Assembly: GCA_043746555.1 (NCBI GenBank)
Contig: JAYTQU010000067.1
Span: forward strand, 1-31,862
From: CAZQYC01 sp043746555
GTDB taxonomy: Bacteria; Pseudomonadota; Gammaproteobacteria; Steroidobacterales; Steroidobacteraceae
Length of the DNA stretch: 31,862 bases
Direction of reading: 5' to 3'
Shown one piece after another: positions 7,502 to 15,244 of this stretch. The position numbers and the translations under genes were made by a program. Positions within the stretch are counted from its first letter, which is position 1; the number at the start of each line of letters is the position of its first letter. The notes below the pieces were generated by a model that was not told the origin of the DNA, searched no databases, and was given only the letters and a program-made list of their open reading frames with translations.

Positions 7502-9429
7502 GAGTCGCCAACGGTCGCTAACCAGTCGCTCGTATTCTGACCGGCATTAGTCGCGAGCCAACCGAACACGACGTTATGCCAGAGCGCACGTTGGACATAG
7601 ATGCGCGTTTCGTTGAACGGGATATTTTCTATCCACACATCCATTTCCTTCGGCTTGCTGGGCAACCAACGAGCCACTGCGTTAGGTCCCGCGTTGTAGC
7701 TCGCGAAAGCCAACGCCACACGACCGTTAAAGCGATCGACGAAGTCTTTGAGATGCGCCGCGCCGACAAGAATATTTACGCGCGGAACTAATAGATCGTC
7801 CGGTGCCGGCAAGCGCCAGCGACGCGCGGTTCGTCGCGCGGTTTCGGGAATGAGCTGCATTAACCCTTTTGCGCCGGCACTCGACACCGCTTCGATGCGA
7901 AAAATACTTTCCTGACGCAGCATTGCATAGATGATCGCCGGCGCAAGTCCGGTAACCTTTGCTGCCGCATTCACCTCTGCATCGAACGGGTGCGGATACA
8001 ACAGTCGATAGTCGTTAAAGAGTTTTTGTTCGGCCGCGACGAGAATGGCTTGGTCGTACCACGCCCAACGCGACGCAAGTACCACGGCCTGTTGGCGCGC
8101 CGCACTATCGAGTTTGTTATAACCAAAGCGCCATTCGGCGTAGGCGCTATCGCGCAATTCCGGCAACTCTAAACTCCGCAACTCATAAGCGCGAACGAAA
8201 GGCGGTTCGCGCGCAAGCGCCGTTATCTCAGTGTCGTCGGCGTCGATCGACTCTTGGACCGGTATGTAAGGTTTCTGCAAACGAGCTGCGGCGAGTGCGG
8301 CATAGTAGTTGTCGTCCTTAAGGATCGCCGCGTATTGTGTTCGCGCCGTTGCTTCATCGCCCAGCAATTCGTTGGCCCGTGCAAGCCAGTAACGCCAGCG
8401 GGTTTGTTGAAGCAATGATTCCGGCATTGTGTTGATCGTCTTGACCGTTAACTTCCAATCGCTACTCCAAATGGCCGCGCGTCCGTACCATTCAAAGCCG
8501 CGTTCATCGAAATCCGCAGGTTGCACTTTCGCAAAATAAATTAGCGCTTCCGACCGACGATTCCACGACAACGCCAATGCTAATTCGAGTGCAAAGCGGC
8601 TTGCGCCGGACGCATCGAGCTTTCGCGTTCGCACTAAACTGTTGTAGCGCTGCAGCGCCGCTTCTGGATCGCCGCGCGCGAGTCGCGTCCATCCGTCGAG
8701 CAACGCTTCGACCGCAATGGCTCTTTTTGGATCGGCAATTGCAGCGTCGATAGCACGGCGAGGTTGTTCCACCAGCGCCGCCCAATCTTCAAGCGGCGGC
8801 ATTCTATCTTTGGGTAACAGCGCGATCATTTGCCGAGCGAAGGCTGGATTGTCGGTGCCCAACGCCAAGCGCGCTCGGCGTTCGATCAGCGCGGAATTCC
8901 AATCGCTTTGCGTCTTCAGCCAATCAAACGCTGCTGCACATGCCGGCAGCGAATCGCTCGCGTTGGACCACAACTGCGCGATCATGGGCGCGAGTCCGTC
9001 GAGCCGTTGCAAGCGAAGTCGCGCAGTGAGCGCATCGCAACGCAGCGTCTTATCGTCCTCTACTCGGTAATTGGCAAGGAATCGCTCCCACTCCTCTCGT
9101 TTGGCAAGGCTCGCGTACCACGTTCGACGCAGTTCTCGCGCGACCGGTTCGACGCCGTGCAATTTGAGGAACTCTTCAGCTGCTTGATCGACGGCGACCC
9201 AGCTCTCTGGATTTGCAGCGAGCGCGAGTTGAATACGGTGCTGTTGTAAATACGGATACAACACATAGCCGCGTAACGCTTCGCCGTCGGTTGACCCATC
9301 CAATGACGCAGCGCTTGGCTCGCCGTAGGCGCGCTGAAATTCGTCGCGTACGACTGCGCTGCCGGCGACCTCTGCATTCGCCGCGAAACTAATCGCGAGT
9401 GCTATAAGGAGTGAATAACGTGTGTGCAT
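7492..9429 (-). CDS. slt: Soluble lytic murein transglycosylase (Slt70-like)
   Basis: This 645-residue protein has a Sec signal peptide (residues 1-19, ending Ala-Asn-Ala). A long all-helical repeat domain follows, which in Slt70 forms a doughnut, and the C-terminal domain is a goose-type lysozyme-like fold. The catalytic glutamate is Glu507 in Leu-Arg-Gln-Glu-Ser. It is followed by the family motifs Ser-Ser-Ala-Gly-Ala-Lys-Gly-Leu-Met-Gln, Ala-Ser-Tyr-Asn-Ala-Gly-Pro and Phe-Asn-Glu-Thr-Arg-Ile-Tyr-Val. The enzyme cleaves peptidoglycan between MurNAc and GlcNAc, leaving 1,6-anhydro ends, in the periplasm. Its length matches E. coli Slt. It is transcribed alone and converges with the aldolase gene. 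The ribosome site before the ATG at 9429 is poor. Confidence 0.92.
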   Translation of the reverse strand: MHTRYSLLIALAISFAANAEVAGSAVVRDEFQRAYGEPSAASLDGSTDGEALRGYVLYPYLQQHRIQLALAANPESWVAVDQAAEEFLKLHGVEPVARELRRTWYASLAKREEWERFLANYRVEDDKTLRCDALTARLRLQRLDGLAPMIAQLWSNASDSLPACAAAFDWLKTQSDWNSALIERRARLALGTDNPAFARQMIALLPKDRMPPLEDWAALVEQPRRAIDAAIADPKRAIAVEALLDGWTRLARGDPEAALQRYNSLVRTRKLDASGASRFALELALALSWNRRSEALIYFAKVQPADFDERGFEWYGRAAIWSSDWKLTVKTINTMPESLLQQTRWRYWLARANELLGDEATARTQYAAILKDDNYYAALAAARLQKPYIPVQESIDADDTEITALAREPPFVRAYELRSLELPELRDSAYAEWRFGYNKLDSAARQQAVVLASRWAWYDQAILVAAEQKLFNDYRLLYPHPFDAEVNAAAKVTGLAPAIIYAMLRQESIFRIEAVSSAGAKGLMQLIPETARRTARRWRLPAPDDLLVPRVNILVGAAHLKDFVDRFNGRVALAFASYNAGPNAVARWLPSKPKEMDVWIENIPFNETRIYVQRALWHNVVFGWLATNAGQNTSDWLATVGDSKN

Positions 9430-9792
9430 GCGACAATCATCGCATGCAATCTACGCGCGCGTGACAGCGATACGCTGTGACGTGGTCCTGTCAGCATCGA
9501 TTTGCCGGAATGCAGAACTATGCACGCAGACAACCACAGTCTTGTTGCTGGCCGGATTCGATGAGTGACCGCTAGTCAACTCGCAGAGAAATTCCGGTCA
9601 AGTGAGAACGCCAAGACTTCAGATTGCAGACGTCTAGATGCTCAATCGTGCGCTGTTAGGCAAGAGTATTCGGCGGAGTACGAAAGCGACAAAGCGGCTA
9701 AGAGCTGACCGTCGAGCGCGCCTTCCAGATTTACACGTAGCGGACATCGGAACGACCGCTTTCGCACAATTTACCGCGCGTGATCTACGACA
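9430..9792. other. 363-base gap without a gene
   Basis: No open frame with plausible composition was found. The stretch must hold the transglycosylase promoter near its left end. It shares short words with other gaps of the 9.4-15.2 kb region, for example ATTTGCCGGAA at 9500-9510 and again at 10613-10623. Confidence 0.5.
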
Positions 9793-10194
9793 CTACGCGC
9801 CGATGAGTTCAACACCCGGAAGCTTTGCGGCTTTTTGATCGAACGTCAGTAGTGGCGATCGACCTTGCATGGCGCCGAGTCCCGCATGCAAGCAGTCGGC
9901 AAACTCGGCGCTGCCTTGCCGAAACAAATGCAGAGCCCACTCAACGGCGTTCTCGGACTGAAACTCCAGCTCCTGGGTTTCGAGTAGCGCATTGAATGCG
10001 TCCAACACTGCAGACTTAGCAAATTGATAACGAGATCGCAGTACCCATTCCAGTTCCAAGACCACCGTACTCGACACGAAAAATGATTCGCGGTTGCGTT
10101 TGGCAGATTCGATAACCTTATTAATGCGCGCCACTTGGGCTGCGTCATCGTCAACTAACCAGCGCACAAGCACATTAGTATCGAGGCCGGGCAT
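9793..10194 (-). CDS. vapC: PIN-domain toxin (VapC-like ribonuclease)
   Basis: This 133-residue protein has the PIN-domain acidic set: Asp5 in Leu-Asp-Thr-Asn, Glu47 (or Glu49) in Leu-Glu-Leu-Glu-Trp, Asp100 in Phe-Ala-Asp-Cys-Leu-His and Asp119 in Thr-Phe-Asp-Gln-Lys-Ala. These residues coordinate the metal for RNA cleavage in VapC toxins, which usually cut tRNA or rRNA. Length and motif spacing are complete. Its ATG overlaps the antitoxin stop by one base (TGATG), typical of translational coupling. With the AbrB-type gene upstream it makes a VapBC module. The RNA target cannot be read from the sequence. Confidence 0.9.
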   Translation of the reverse strand: MPGLDTNVLVRWLVDDDAAQVARINKVIESAKRNRESFFVSSTVVLELEWVLRSRYQFAKSAVLDAFNALLETQELEFQSENAVEWALHLFRQGSAEFADCLHAGLGAMQGRSPLLTFDQKAAKLPGVELIGA

Positions 10195-10424
10195 CAGCTA
10201 CGACCAAGATTCATATCGTCGATTGCGACTTTGCGTTTGCCGGTGCGAACCGGCTTGAGCAAGCCTTTGAGGTTTGAGATCGAGCGTCGTTTGGCGCGAA
10301 TCACGGTCGTACCATCGTGCAGTTGGGTAAAGACCACGCGTTCGCCGACCGTCAGGCCCAGCGCATGGCGGATATCGGCCGGAATGGTGATCTGGCCTTT
10401 GCTCGTCAGGGTTGCTTCGGACAT
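10194..10424 (-). CDS. vapB: AbrB/MazE-family antitoxin (VapB-like)
   Basis: This 76-residue protein opens with the swapped-hairpin AbrB DNA-binding pattern: Thr-Ser-Lys-Gly-Gln-Ile-Thr-Ile-Pro at 7-15, then Arg-x-Ala-Leu-Gly-Leu and a Gly-Glu-Arg-Val. The C-terminal third is basic and presumably wraps the PIN toxin. A strong ribosome site (AAGGAG) stands six bases before the ATG at 10424. The gene is first in a two-gene operon, and an inverted repeat just upstream overlaps both the predicted -10 box and the ribosome site. This fits autorepression by the antitoxin-toxin complex. Confidence 0.9.
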   Translation of the reverse strand: MSEATLTSKGQITIPADIRHALGLTVGERVVFTQLHDGTTVIRAKRRSISNLKGLLKPVRTGKRKVAIDDMNLGRS

Positions 10425-10431
10425 GGTGAAC

Positions 10432-10458
10432 TCCTTACAATTGCCAACAGTGTAAGGA
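10432..10458 (-). promoter_or_regulatory. Inverted-repeat operator of vapBC
   Basis: The arms TCCTTACA (10432-10439) and TGTAAGGA (10451-10458) are perfect reverse complements with an 11-base spacer. The arm nearest the gene includes the ribosome site and the far arm overlaps the predicted -10 box. VapB-type proteins bind such palindromes; binding here is inferred. Confidence 0.7.
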
Positions 10459-10477
10459 ATTCAGCTCACTTGCGCAA
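10449..10477 (-). promoter_or_regulatory. Predicted sigma-70 promoter of vapBC
   Basis: On the minus strand, TTGCGC (10472-10477) and TACACT (10449-10454) are separated by 17 bases. The -35 box matches poorly (3/6) and the -10 box fairly (4/6). Overlap with the inverted repeat supports the placement. Confidence 0.45.
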
Positions 10478-10750
10478 CCCCAATGCAACCAACCGCCAGA
10501 AGGACAGACCGCTAATGCCCTAGCGGCAAAGTAGAGATCACCGGCGGCGAATCCCTGATTGCTCATGAAGTAGTCAATGCGGCCAGAAGCCGCCCTTCGC
10601 TCTCGCCGTTGAATTTGCCGGAAAGCGGAGGGTGAAACACACGACCGTAAGGATAGCAGGAGGCAGCGAATCTGGATCCGGTGACAATGCTTTATTGAAA
10701 CTGTGCGTACTCTGGTATTCCTAAAACGCTCGTTTAGGGGAGAGACAAGG
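10478..10750. other. Gene-free stretch with hairpins before the hydrolase gene
   Basis: No gene was found. Two inverted repeats are visible: GCGGC-CAGAA-GCCGC at 10579-10593, and CCCTTCGCT (10593-10601) against AGCGGAGGG (10624-10632), which pairs fully as RNA with one G-U. The hydrolase promoter should lie near the right end; TTGAAA near 10695 is a possible but unsupported -35 box. Confidence 0.4.
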
Positions 10751-11851
10751 ATGGGAAAGATGACGTGGTTAGTGGTCATGAGCCTCCTCGCGCTCATCAT
10801 TGTTGCGCTTGTTTTGATTTTGACGATTCGTGCCTTCAAGCAGCGGCAGAAAGCGAAACTTGCTGCAATCGATAGTTCGAACGGAATCGATGAGGGGCGG
10901 TTCATAAAAATTGGAGGTGTCGACCAGTGGATAACGATTCGAGGCCAAGACCGCTCGAATCCAGTCCTGCTGATTCTTGACGGAGGCCCCGGATTTGCCG
11001 ACAGCCCGTCGATTCCGTCCTCTCTGGAGAATAAATTTACGATCGTTTGTTGGGATCAACCCGGTGCCGGCAGAACATTTGGGCGTGCGAGGCGGACCTT
11101 GAAACCGGGACTTTCAGTCGACACCATGGCAGAAGATGGTATTGCGATATCGACCTATATCCGCAGCCAGTTGCAACAAGGAAAAATTGGCATTCTTGCT
11201 TATTCGTTCGGTACAGCTATCGGGATACAGATGGTCAAGAAGGAGCCCACTTACTTTTACACGTACGTCGGCGCGGGCCAAATGGTGAATATGCAACGCG
11301 CGGAAGTTTTGAACTACGCACACGTTATTGCTAAGGCTCAAGAAGAAGGTAATCACCGGGCGATTCGGGAACTTCAGAAGAGCGGGTCGCCACCTTACAC
11401 CTCGCAAGCTGCGTTTCGTACGCAGCGAAAATGGGCGGCCAACTATGAAAACGATGCACCGCACCCTGGGATGTTGGCGCTTAGCACGCTTGTCGCGCCT
11501 CGATATTCTCTTATGGACGTATTTAATTGGTTTTCTGGTTTTATTGCCAGTCAGAACTATTTCTTTGGAAAAAAGATGGACGGCCCGGCGATGGCAATCG
11601 ACCTTTTAGCTACATCCTTAGATTTCGAAGTGCCGATCTTCGTGTTCCAAGGAACTGAAGATGATTACACGCCATACGAACTTGCCGCTGAATACGTAGA
11701 TCGGATTCGCGCGCCTGAAAAATTGCTAGTGACTATCGAAGGTGCAGGACATCTTGCTTCAGTCAGTCATTTGCATGTACTAGAACAATTCCTATTTGAC
11801 CACGTGCGACCGCTTGGCGCTGCCCGCCAATTGTCGGCGCATCTCCAGTAA
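10751..11851 (+). CDS. Membrane-anchored alpha/beta hydrolase (prolyl aminopeptidase-like)
   Basis: This 366-residue protein has an N-terminal membrane anchor (residues 5-26) followed by an alpha/beta hydrolase domain. Family landmarks are Asp-Gly-Gly-Pro-Gly at 77-81 (oxyanion region, usually His-Gly-Gly-Pro-Gly), Trp-Asp-Gln-Pro-Gly-Ala-Gly at 101-107, and the nucleophile elbow Ala-Tyr-Ser-Phe-Gly with Ser152. The acid is Asp304 or Asp305 and the base is His334 in Gly-Ala-Gly-His. The triad is complete, though the elbow starts with Ala in place of the usual Gly. Relatives include proline iminopeptidases, but the substrate is not predictable. The ATG at 10751 follows AGGGGAGA; an upstream in-frame start at 10703 has no ribosome site. 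The gene stands alone between two toxin-antitoxin modules. Confidence 0.85.
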   Translation: MGKMTWLVVMSLLALIIVALVLILTIRAFKQRQKAKLAAIDSSNGIDEGRFIKIGGVDQWITIRGQDRSNPVLLILDGGPGFADSPSIPSSLENKFTIVCWDQPGAGRTFGRARRTLKPGLSVDTMAEDGIAISTYIRSQLQQGKIGILAYSFGTAIGIQMVKKEPTYFYTYVGAGQMVNMQRAEVLNYAHVIAKAQEEGNHRAIRELQKSGSPPYTSQAAFRTQRKWAANYENDAPHPGMLALSTLVAPRYSLMDVFNWFSGFIASQNYFFGKKMDGPAMAIDLLATSLDFEVPIFVFQGTEDDYTPYELAAEYVDRIRAPEKLLVTIEGAGHLASVSHLHVLEQFLFDHVRPLGAARQLSAHLQ

Positions 11852-11958
11852 TCTTTAAAAGTGCACGGCGCACGCCAACTGCGGTCAAAAGAACACGACC
11901 TCCAATTAACCCGATAGCAGACGTCGTGGTACGTGGGGTTCAGCTCAAAGACCAGGTT

Positions 11959-12264
11959 TTAAGTGTGCACAGGCTGCGCCACCAAACGCACGCCGAGTGC
12001 CGCGCATACACGGCTAACGGTATCGAATCGTGGCGCGCTGTCGGCGCGCAACGCTTTATAGAGCGCTTCGCGCGTAATGCCGGCTGATTTAGCGATCTCA
12101 GTCATGCCGCGCGCACGGGCGATGTCACCCAGTGCGGACGCCAATAACGCCGCATCGTTCGCTTCCAATATGTCGGTCAGGTAGGCAGCAATAGACGCCT
12201 CGCTGTCGAGATAAAGCGCAGCGTCGAAGTCGGGTAGATTCTTTACCTTGATACGTTTGGACAT
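11959..12264 (-). CDS. Addiction-module antidote (HI1420/HigA-like, HTH)
   Basis: This 101-residue protein has a short N-terminal segment typical of HI1420-type antidotes (Phe-Asp-Ala-Ala-x-Tyr-Leu near residue 13). A helix-turn-helix DNA-binding domain follows (about 50-95): Ile-Ala-Lys-Ser-Ala-Gly-Ile-Thr-Arg-Glu-Ala-Leu-Tyr-Lys-Ala-Leu. The start at 12264 was chosen for its GGAG eight bases upstream; in-frame ATGs at 12285 and 12282 overlap the toxin stop but lack a ribosome site. It should bind and silence the upstream RelE-like toxin and repress the shared promoter, probably at the 16-bp palindrome before the toxin gene. Toxin-first order is usual for this subfamily. Confidence 0.88.
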   Translation of the reverse strand: MSKRIKVKNLPDFDAALYLDSEASIAAYLTDILEANDAALLASALGDIARARGMTEIAKSAGITREALYKALRADSAPRFDTVSRVCAALGVRLVAQPVHT

Positions 12265-12281
12265 GTTTGTTTCTCCGCTCA

Positions 12282-12575
12282 TCAATCCAACAATGCCGCT
12301 AGTGCCTTGGCGCGCTTGATGTCGCTCTTCTGTGTACGCTTAGCGCCACCCGTCAGCAACACAATGACGTCTGCTCCGCGTCGTGTGAAATACACGCGCC
12401 AACCTGCGCCGATGTGTATGCGCAGTTCTGACACGCCTCCGCCCACCGGTTCCACGTCACCCATCAGCCCGCGCTCTAGCCGCTTGAGTCTCGCTACGAC
12501 CACGCCACGTACCGTTACATCGGTGAGTCCATCCAGCCACGCGGTGAATTGAGGAATGGGTTTGAGCGAGAACAT
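12282..12575 (-). CDS. RelE/ParE-superfamily toxin (HI1419/HigB-like)
   Basis: This 97-residue protein has the pattern of the HI1419 addiction-module killer family: an N-terminal Phe-x-x-Trp-Leu-Asp-Gly-Leu, a helix with Val-Val-Ala-Arg-Leu-Lys-Arg-Leu, then Gly-Gly-Val-Ser-Glu-Leu-Arg-Ile near 46-53. Gly-Trp-Arg-Val-Tyr-Phe at 58-63 and a C-terminal Leu-Leu-x-Gly-Gly-x-Lys follow. Toxins of this fold block translation by cutting mRNA, or in the ParE branch inhibit gyrase. The basic residues Arg59, Arg65 and Lys79 suit the RelE branch. The predicted promoter places transcription at or next to the A of the ATG, so the mRNA may have no leader. Confidence 0.88.
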   Translation of the reverse strand: MFSLKPIPQFTAWLDGLTDVTVRGVVVARLKRLERGLMGDVEPVGGGVSELRIHIGAGWRVYFTRRGADVIVLLTGGAKRTQKSDIKRAKALAALLD

Positions 12576-12581
12576 ACGCGT

Positions 12582-12610
12582 ATCGTAATCGATCGATTAC
12601 ACTAAGTCAA
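12582..12610 (-). promoter_or_regulatory. Sigma-70 promoter of HI1419/HI1420-type module
   Basis: On the minus strand, TTGACT (12605-12610; 5/6 match) and TACGAT (12582-12587; 4/6) have the ideal 17-base spacer. Only six bases (12576-12581) separate the -10 box from the toxin ATG, so the transcript would begin at the start codon. Confidence 0.7.
12585..12600. repeat. Perfect 16-bp palindrome, probable antidote operator
   Basis: GTAATCGATCGATTAC is its own reverse complement. It lies within the promoter spacer and covers half of the -10 box, an ideal place for repression by the helix-turn-helix antidote. Confidence 0.75.
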
Positions 12611-12802
12611 GTCTGACTGCCGCCAGACCCGATTCAAACGAAGTAGAAAAATCAACAATCGCGAACGAGAAATTCGGCCAAGAGCAGCCAGTCTATTGCG
12701 GCTTCCAGTTCGCCGCATAGCAGACACTTGGGTAACTGCATCCGCGCGAGTTTACAGAGTGAGAACGAAATGGTCGCTCGCTTGCAAGACACCGAAATGC
12801 AA

Positions 12803-13795
12803 TCAAGCTTGTGCTTGGCTTTCCACAGTAATGATTACTTTTCCGCGCGCGCGCCCCTGTTCAAGATATCGGATGGCATCAGCAGTCTCACGCAATTTGT
12901 ACTGCCTATCGACGATTGGTGTTAATTTTGTTTCTTCTATTAGCTCCTTCAAGACAGCTAGATCGCGCGCGTTTATAGAAGCTATAAAATTCGCAATGTT
13001 TTGGCTGACGAACGGCGCCTGCATCAACGCTTTGATTGTGTGAGTTAGAGGACCGAGCAATCCACCGTCGTTTGGTCCGCCGCCCCCGTTTATAAGGTAG
13101 ATACCTTTGGGGCTCATGACTCGCCTAAACTCCGACAACGAGCGGTTACCCACGTTGTCCAATATCAAGTCATATCGCTCAGCGCCTTGCGTGAAATCCT
13201 CTTGCGTGTAGTCAATGACATGATCTGCACCGATTGATCGGATCATGTCCACGTTCTTCGTACTGCATACGCCCGTGACATCTGCGCCGAACGATTTTGC
13301 GATCTGCACGGCAAACGTTCCTACGCCTCCTGACGCGCCATTGATCAAGATTTTCTGACCCGACTGAATCCGGCCTTTATCGCGAAGGGCCTGTAGAGCT
13401 GTTGATGCCGCGACAGGAATAGCTGCCGCCTGCTCGAAGTTAAGGTTAGTTGGTTTCAGCGCAATTTCGTTTTCCGAAGCCAGCGCGTATTCCGCAAAAG
13501 CACCGCGGCCCTTGCCGAACACTTGGTCACCTGCTCTGAACTTCGTTACGTTGCGACCAACAGCTTCGACTTGACCGGCTGCATCGACGCCCAGTCGGAT
13601 GGACTTTGGTTTTGATATCCCGAACGCAATTCGAGCGATGGTCGGTGTGCCTCTCATGTAATGCCAGTCGACTGGATTAACAGAGGTGGCACGAACTTTA
13701 ATCAAAATTTGATCGTCCGTCGGAATCGGTTTTGGAACGCACTCGAGCTTAAGTACATCGGGTGAACCGTAACTACGATAAACGATGGCTTGCAT
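12803..13795 (-). CDS. NAD(P)H:quinone oxidoreductase-like MDR dehydrogenase
   Basis: This 330-residue protein is a medium-chain dehydrogenase of the zinc-free quinone oxidoreductase type. It has a GroES-like N-terminal domain with Ser-Val-Asn-Pro-Val-Asp (38-43), then Gly-Val-Asp-Ala-Ala-Gly (69-74). A Rossmann domain follows with the nucleotide loop Gly-Ala-Ser-Gly-Gly-Val-Gly-Thr (153-160). The cysteine cluster and catalytic Cys/His of zinc alcohol dehydrogenases are absent. Enzymes of this group reduce quinones or enones with NADPH in the cytoplasm. The start at 13795 follows GGGA. The gene is in the same orientation as, and 101 bases below, a membrane protein gene, so co-transcription is possible. 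The exact substrate is unknown. Confidence 0.87.
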   Translation of the reverse strand: MQAIVYRSYGSPDVLKLECVPKPIPTDDQILIKVRATSVNPVDWHYMRGTPTIARIAFGISKPKSIRLGVDAAGQVEAVGRNVTKFRAGDQVFGKGRGAFAEYALASENEIALKPTNLNFEQAAAIPVAASTALQALRDKGRIQSGQKILINGASGGVGTFAVQIAKSFGADVTGVCSTKNVDMIRSIGADHVIDYTQEDFTQGAERYDLILDNVGNRSLSEFRRVMSPKGIYLINGGGGPNDGGLLGPLTHTIKALMQAPFVSQNIANFIASINARDLAVLKELIEETKLTPIVDRQYKLRETADAIRYLEQGRARGKVIITVESQAQA

Positions 13796-13896
13796 ATAGA
13801 TCCCGTGCTAGCAGGCAGTGATGAGTCGGTAAGGGTCGGTAAAGCTGCGATCATCATCAATTGGGTTATTAAAGATCACGTCGCGAGACTTGCGCG

Positions 13897-14628
13897 TTAG
13901 GACGCAGCCTCTCGGACGGTTGCCCGATTCTTTGTGAGTCGAACGCGGAACAGCCAGAAGATCATCAATCCAAACACCAAGATCTCCGGCGCAAAAAAAA
14001 TTGGTGATCCGCGTACTGACGCGGGGAAAACTTGCTGCTGTCCAAAGAAGAACGAGACTGCGGCAATGAACAGCGCGAGACACATTCGCCAAAGATGTCG
14101 CGCGATGCGCCGTTGGCCGCTAATGCCGCCGCGTAAGAACCACTTTAAGTCAGCGATGGCAACGAGCGCCCAAATTACTGCAAACCCGTACACGAACTGA
14201 TATGACAGGTCGTGAATCATTCCTTTCGGTGTATTAACCACCAGTGTGCCGACGACTACCGCAACTAAGGTGAAGCATGCGGCGAAAACAAACGCACCGA
14301 TTTCGAAGCGTCCAACGCTACCCTCCTTGCGGCGAACGGTTATCCAAGCCGTGGACACCAAATAGAAAGTGAATGACCCCATGAAAACGTTGGCCCATTG
14401 CGGTGTCGGTAGAAAAGGCGACGCAAGCGCTCCGATTGCGGACATGATCATCATGGAAATGAAAAACACATTTCCCGCTAAGCGATGCAGTCTTGCGCCT
14501 TTACGCGACAACAGAGCGGCCGCCCCGGAGAGCAACCCGATGCCCCCTGCGCTGATATGGAGAATCAGTACCAATGCAGTGGTGCCGCGGACTAACGCAG
14601 AACTTTCCGGACTCACTTCCAAGATCAT
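13897..14628 (-). CDS. Multi-pass membrane protein, DUF2306-like
   Basis: This 243-residue protein has about seven hydrophobic segments, near residues 17-38, 52-72, 77-97, 109-128, 140-160, 178-195 and 207-225. After the first segment comes Leu-His-Arg-Leu-Ala-Gly-Asn-Val-Phe-Phe (His48), the pattern seen in DUF2306-like membrane proteins. Further histidines in membrane-adjacent positions (His24, and the His of Arg-His-Leu-Trp-Arg) could bind haem or metal, but this is inference. The ATG at 14628 has GAGG eight bases upstream. The family assignment is by motif memory only, and no function is known. Confidence 0.65.
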   Translation of the reverse strand: MILEVSPESSALVRGTTALVLILHISAGGIGLLSGAAALLSRKGARLHRLAGNVFFISMMIMSAIGALASPFLPTPQWANVFMGSFTFYLVSTAWITVRRKEGSVGRFEIGAFVFAACFTLVAVVVGTLVVNTPKGMIHDLSYQFVYGFAVIWALVAIADLKWFLRGGISGQRRIARHLWRMCLALFIAAVSFFFGQQQVFPASVRGSPIFFAPEILVFGLMIFWLFRVRLTKNRATVREAAS

Positions 14629-15244
14629 GGTTCCGTCCTCAGGTGGCTACGTCACGGAGATCTCAGCAATGCAGCGCTTCAAATGGAAATCGGCGCAACG
14701 AAGATACTGGTCATCACTTTCGACTCCAATTCACTGTCTCAAATTTAGATATCTGTATGGAGCGCAACTTATCTGCAAGCGCTTAATTGCGGCCAGAATT
14801 GTGATAGGTGGCAGAAAGGAGGGGGCCGATGGTCGAAATTCAAAAGTGCAGCCGGGTCAAAGCGGCCAAATTCGATATTTCTTGAACGTCATTGTCACCG
14901 CTCGAATTCTGCGTACCGACGGTCCGCTTCTGCCATTTTGAATGTCAGCTAACGGGCAACTCGACCGTCTCTTTTGGGGCATTTAATAAGGTCGCTTGAG
15001 GCCGCAAGCTTCGATGCGATGTCGGGAGTTCACGAACCGAGCAACCAGCGTCTTTTTGAATTTACGGATAAACGGCAAAACGATGTTCGTTCAATGCGGC
15101 AAGACCATGCGCGTAGCTCTATGGCGTTTTCCAGAGACAGACTTGAATCGACGTCGGAGGAATTCGATCGACTAAATCCCCATACTCTCAAAGCGCCACT
15201 CGGCAAATTGGCTGTTGCCATCCCAACAGTCGTCCTCTGGAGAA
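14629..15244. other. 616-base gap without a recognisable gene
   Basis: The open frames here have arginine/serine-rich products unlike proteins and were discarded. The first tens of bases should contain the membrane-protein promoter (minus strand). Short stems are present, for instance GCCG-GGTCAAAG-CGGC near 14852. The stretch may be remnants of lost genes. Confidence 0.45.

Noticed and set aside
9430..12802. Integron attC sites between island genes
   Set aside because: Single GTTRRRY-like words occur (9650s, 10608), but no paired RYYYAAC core with the right palindrome was found, and gene orientation is mixed.
14369..14941. 190-codon open frame crossing the end of the membrane-protein gene
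   Set aside because: The product is compositionally odd, half of it is antisense to the membrane protein, and no ribosome site or family motif is visible.
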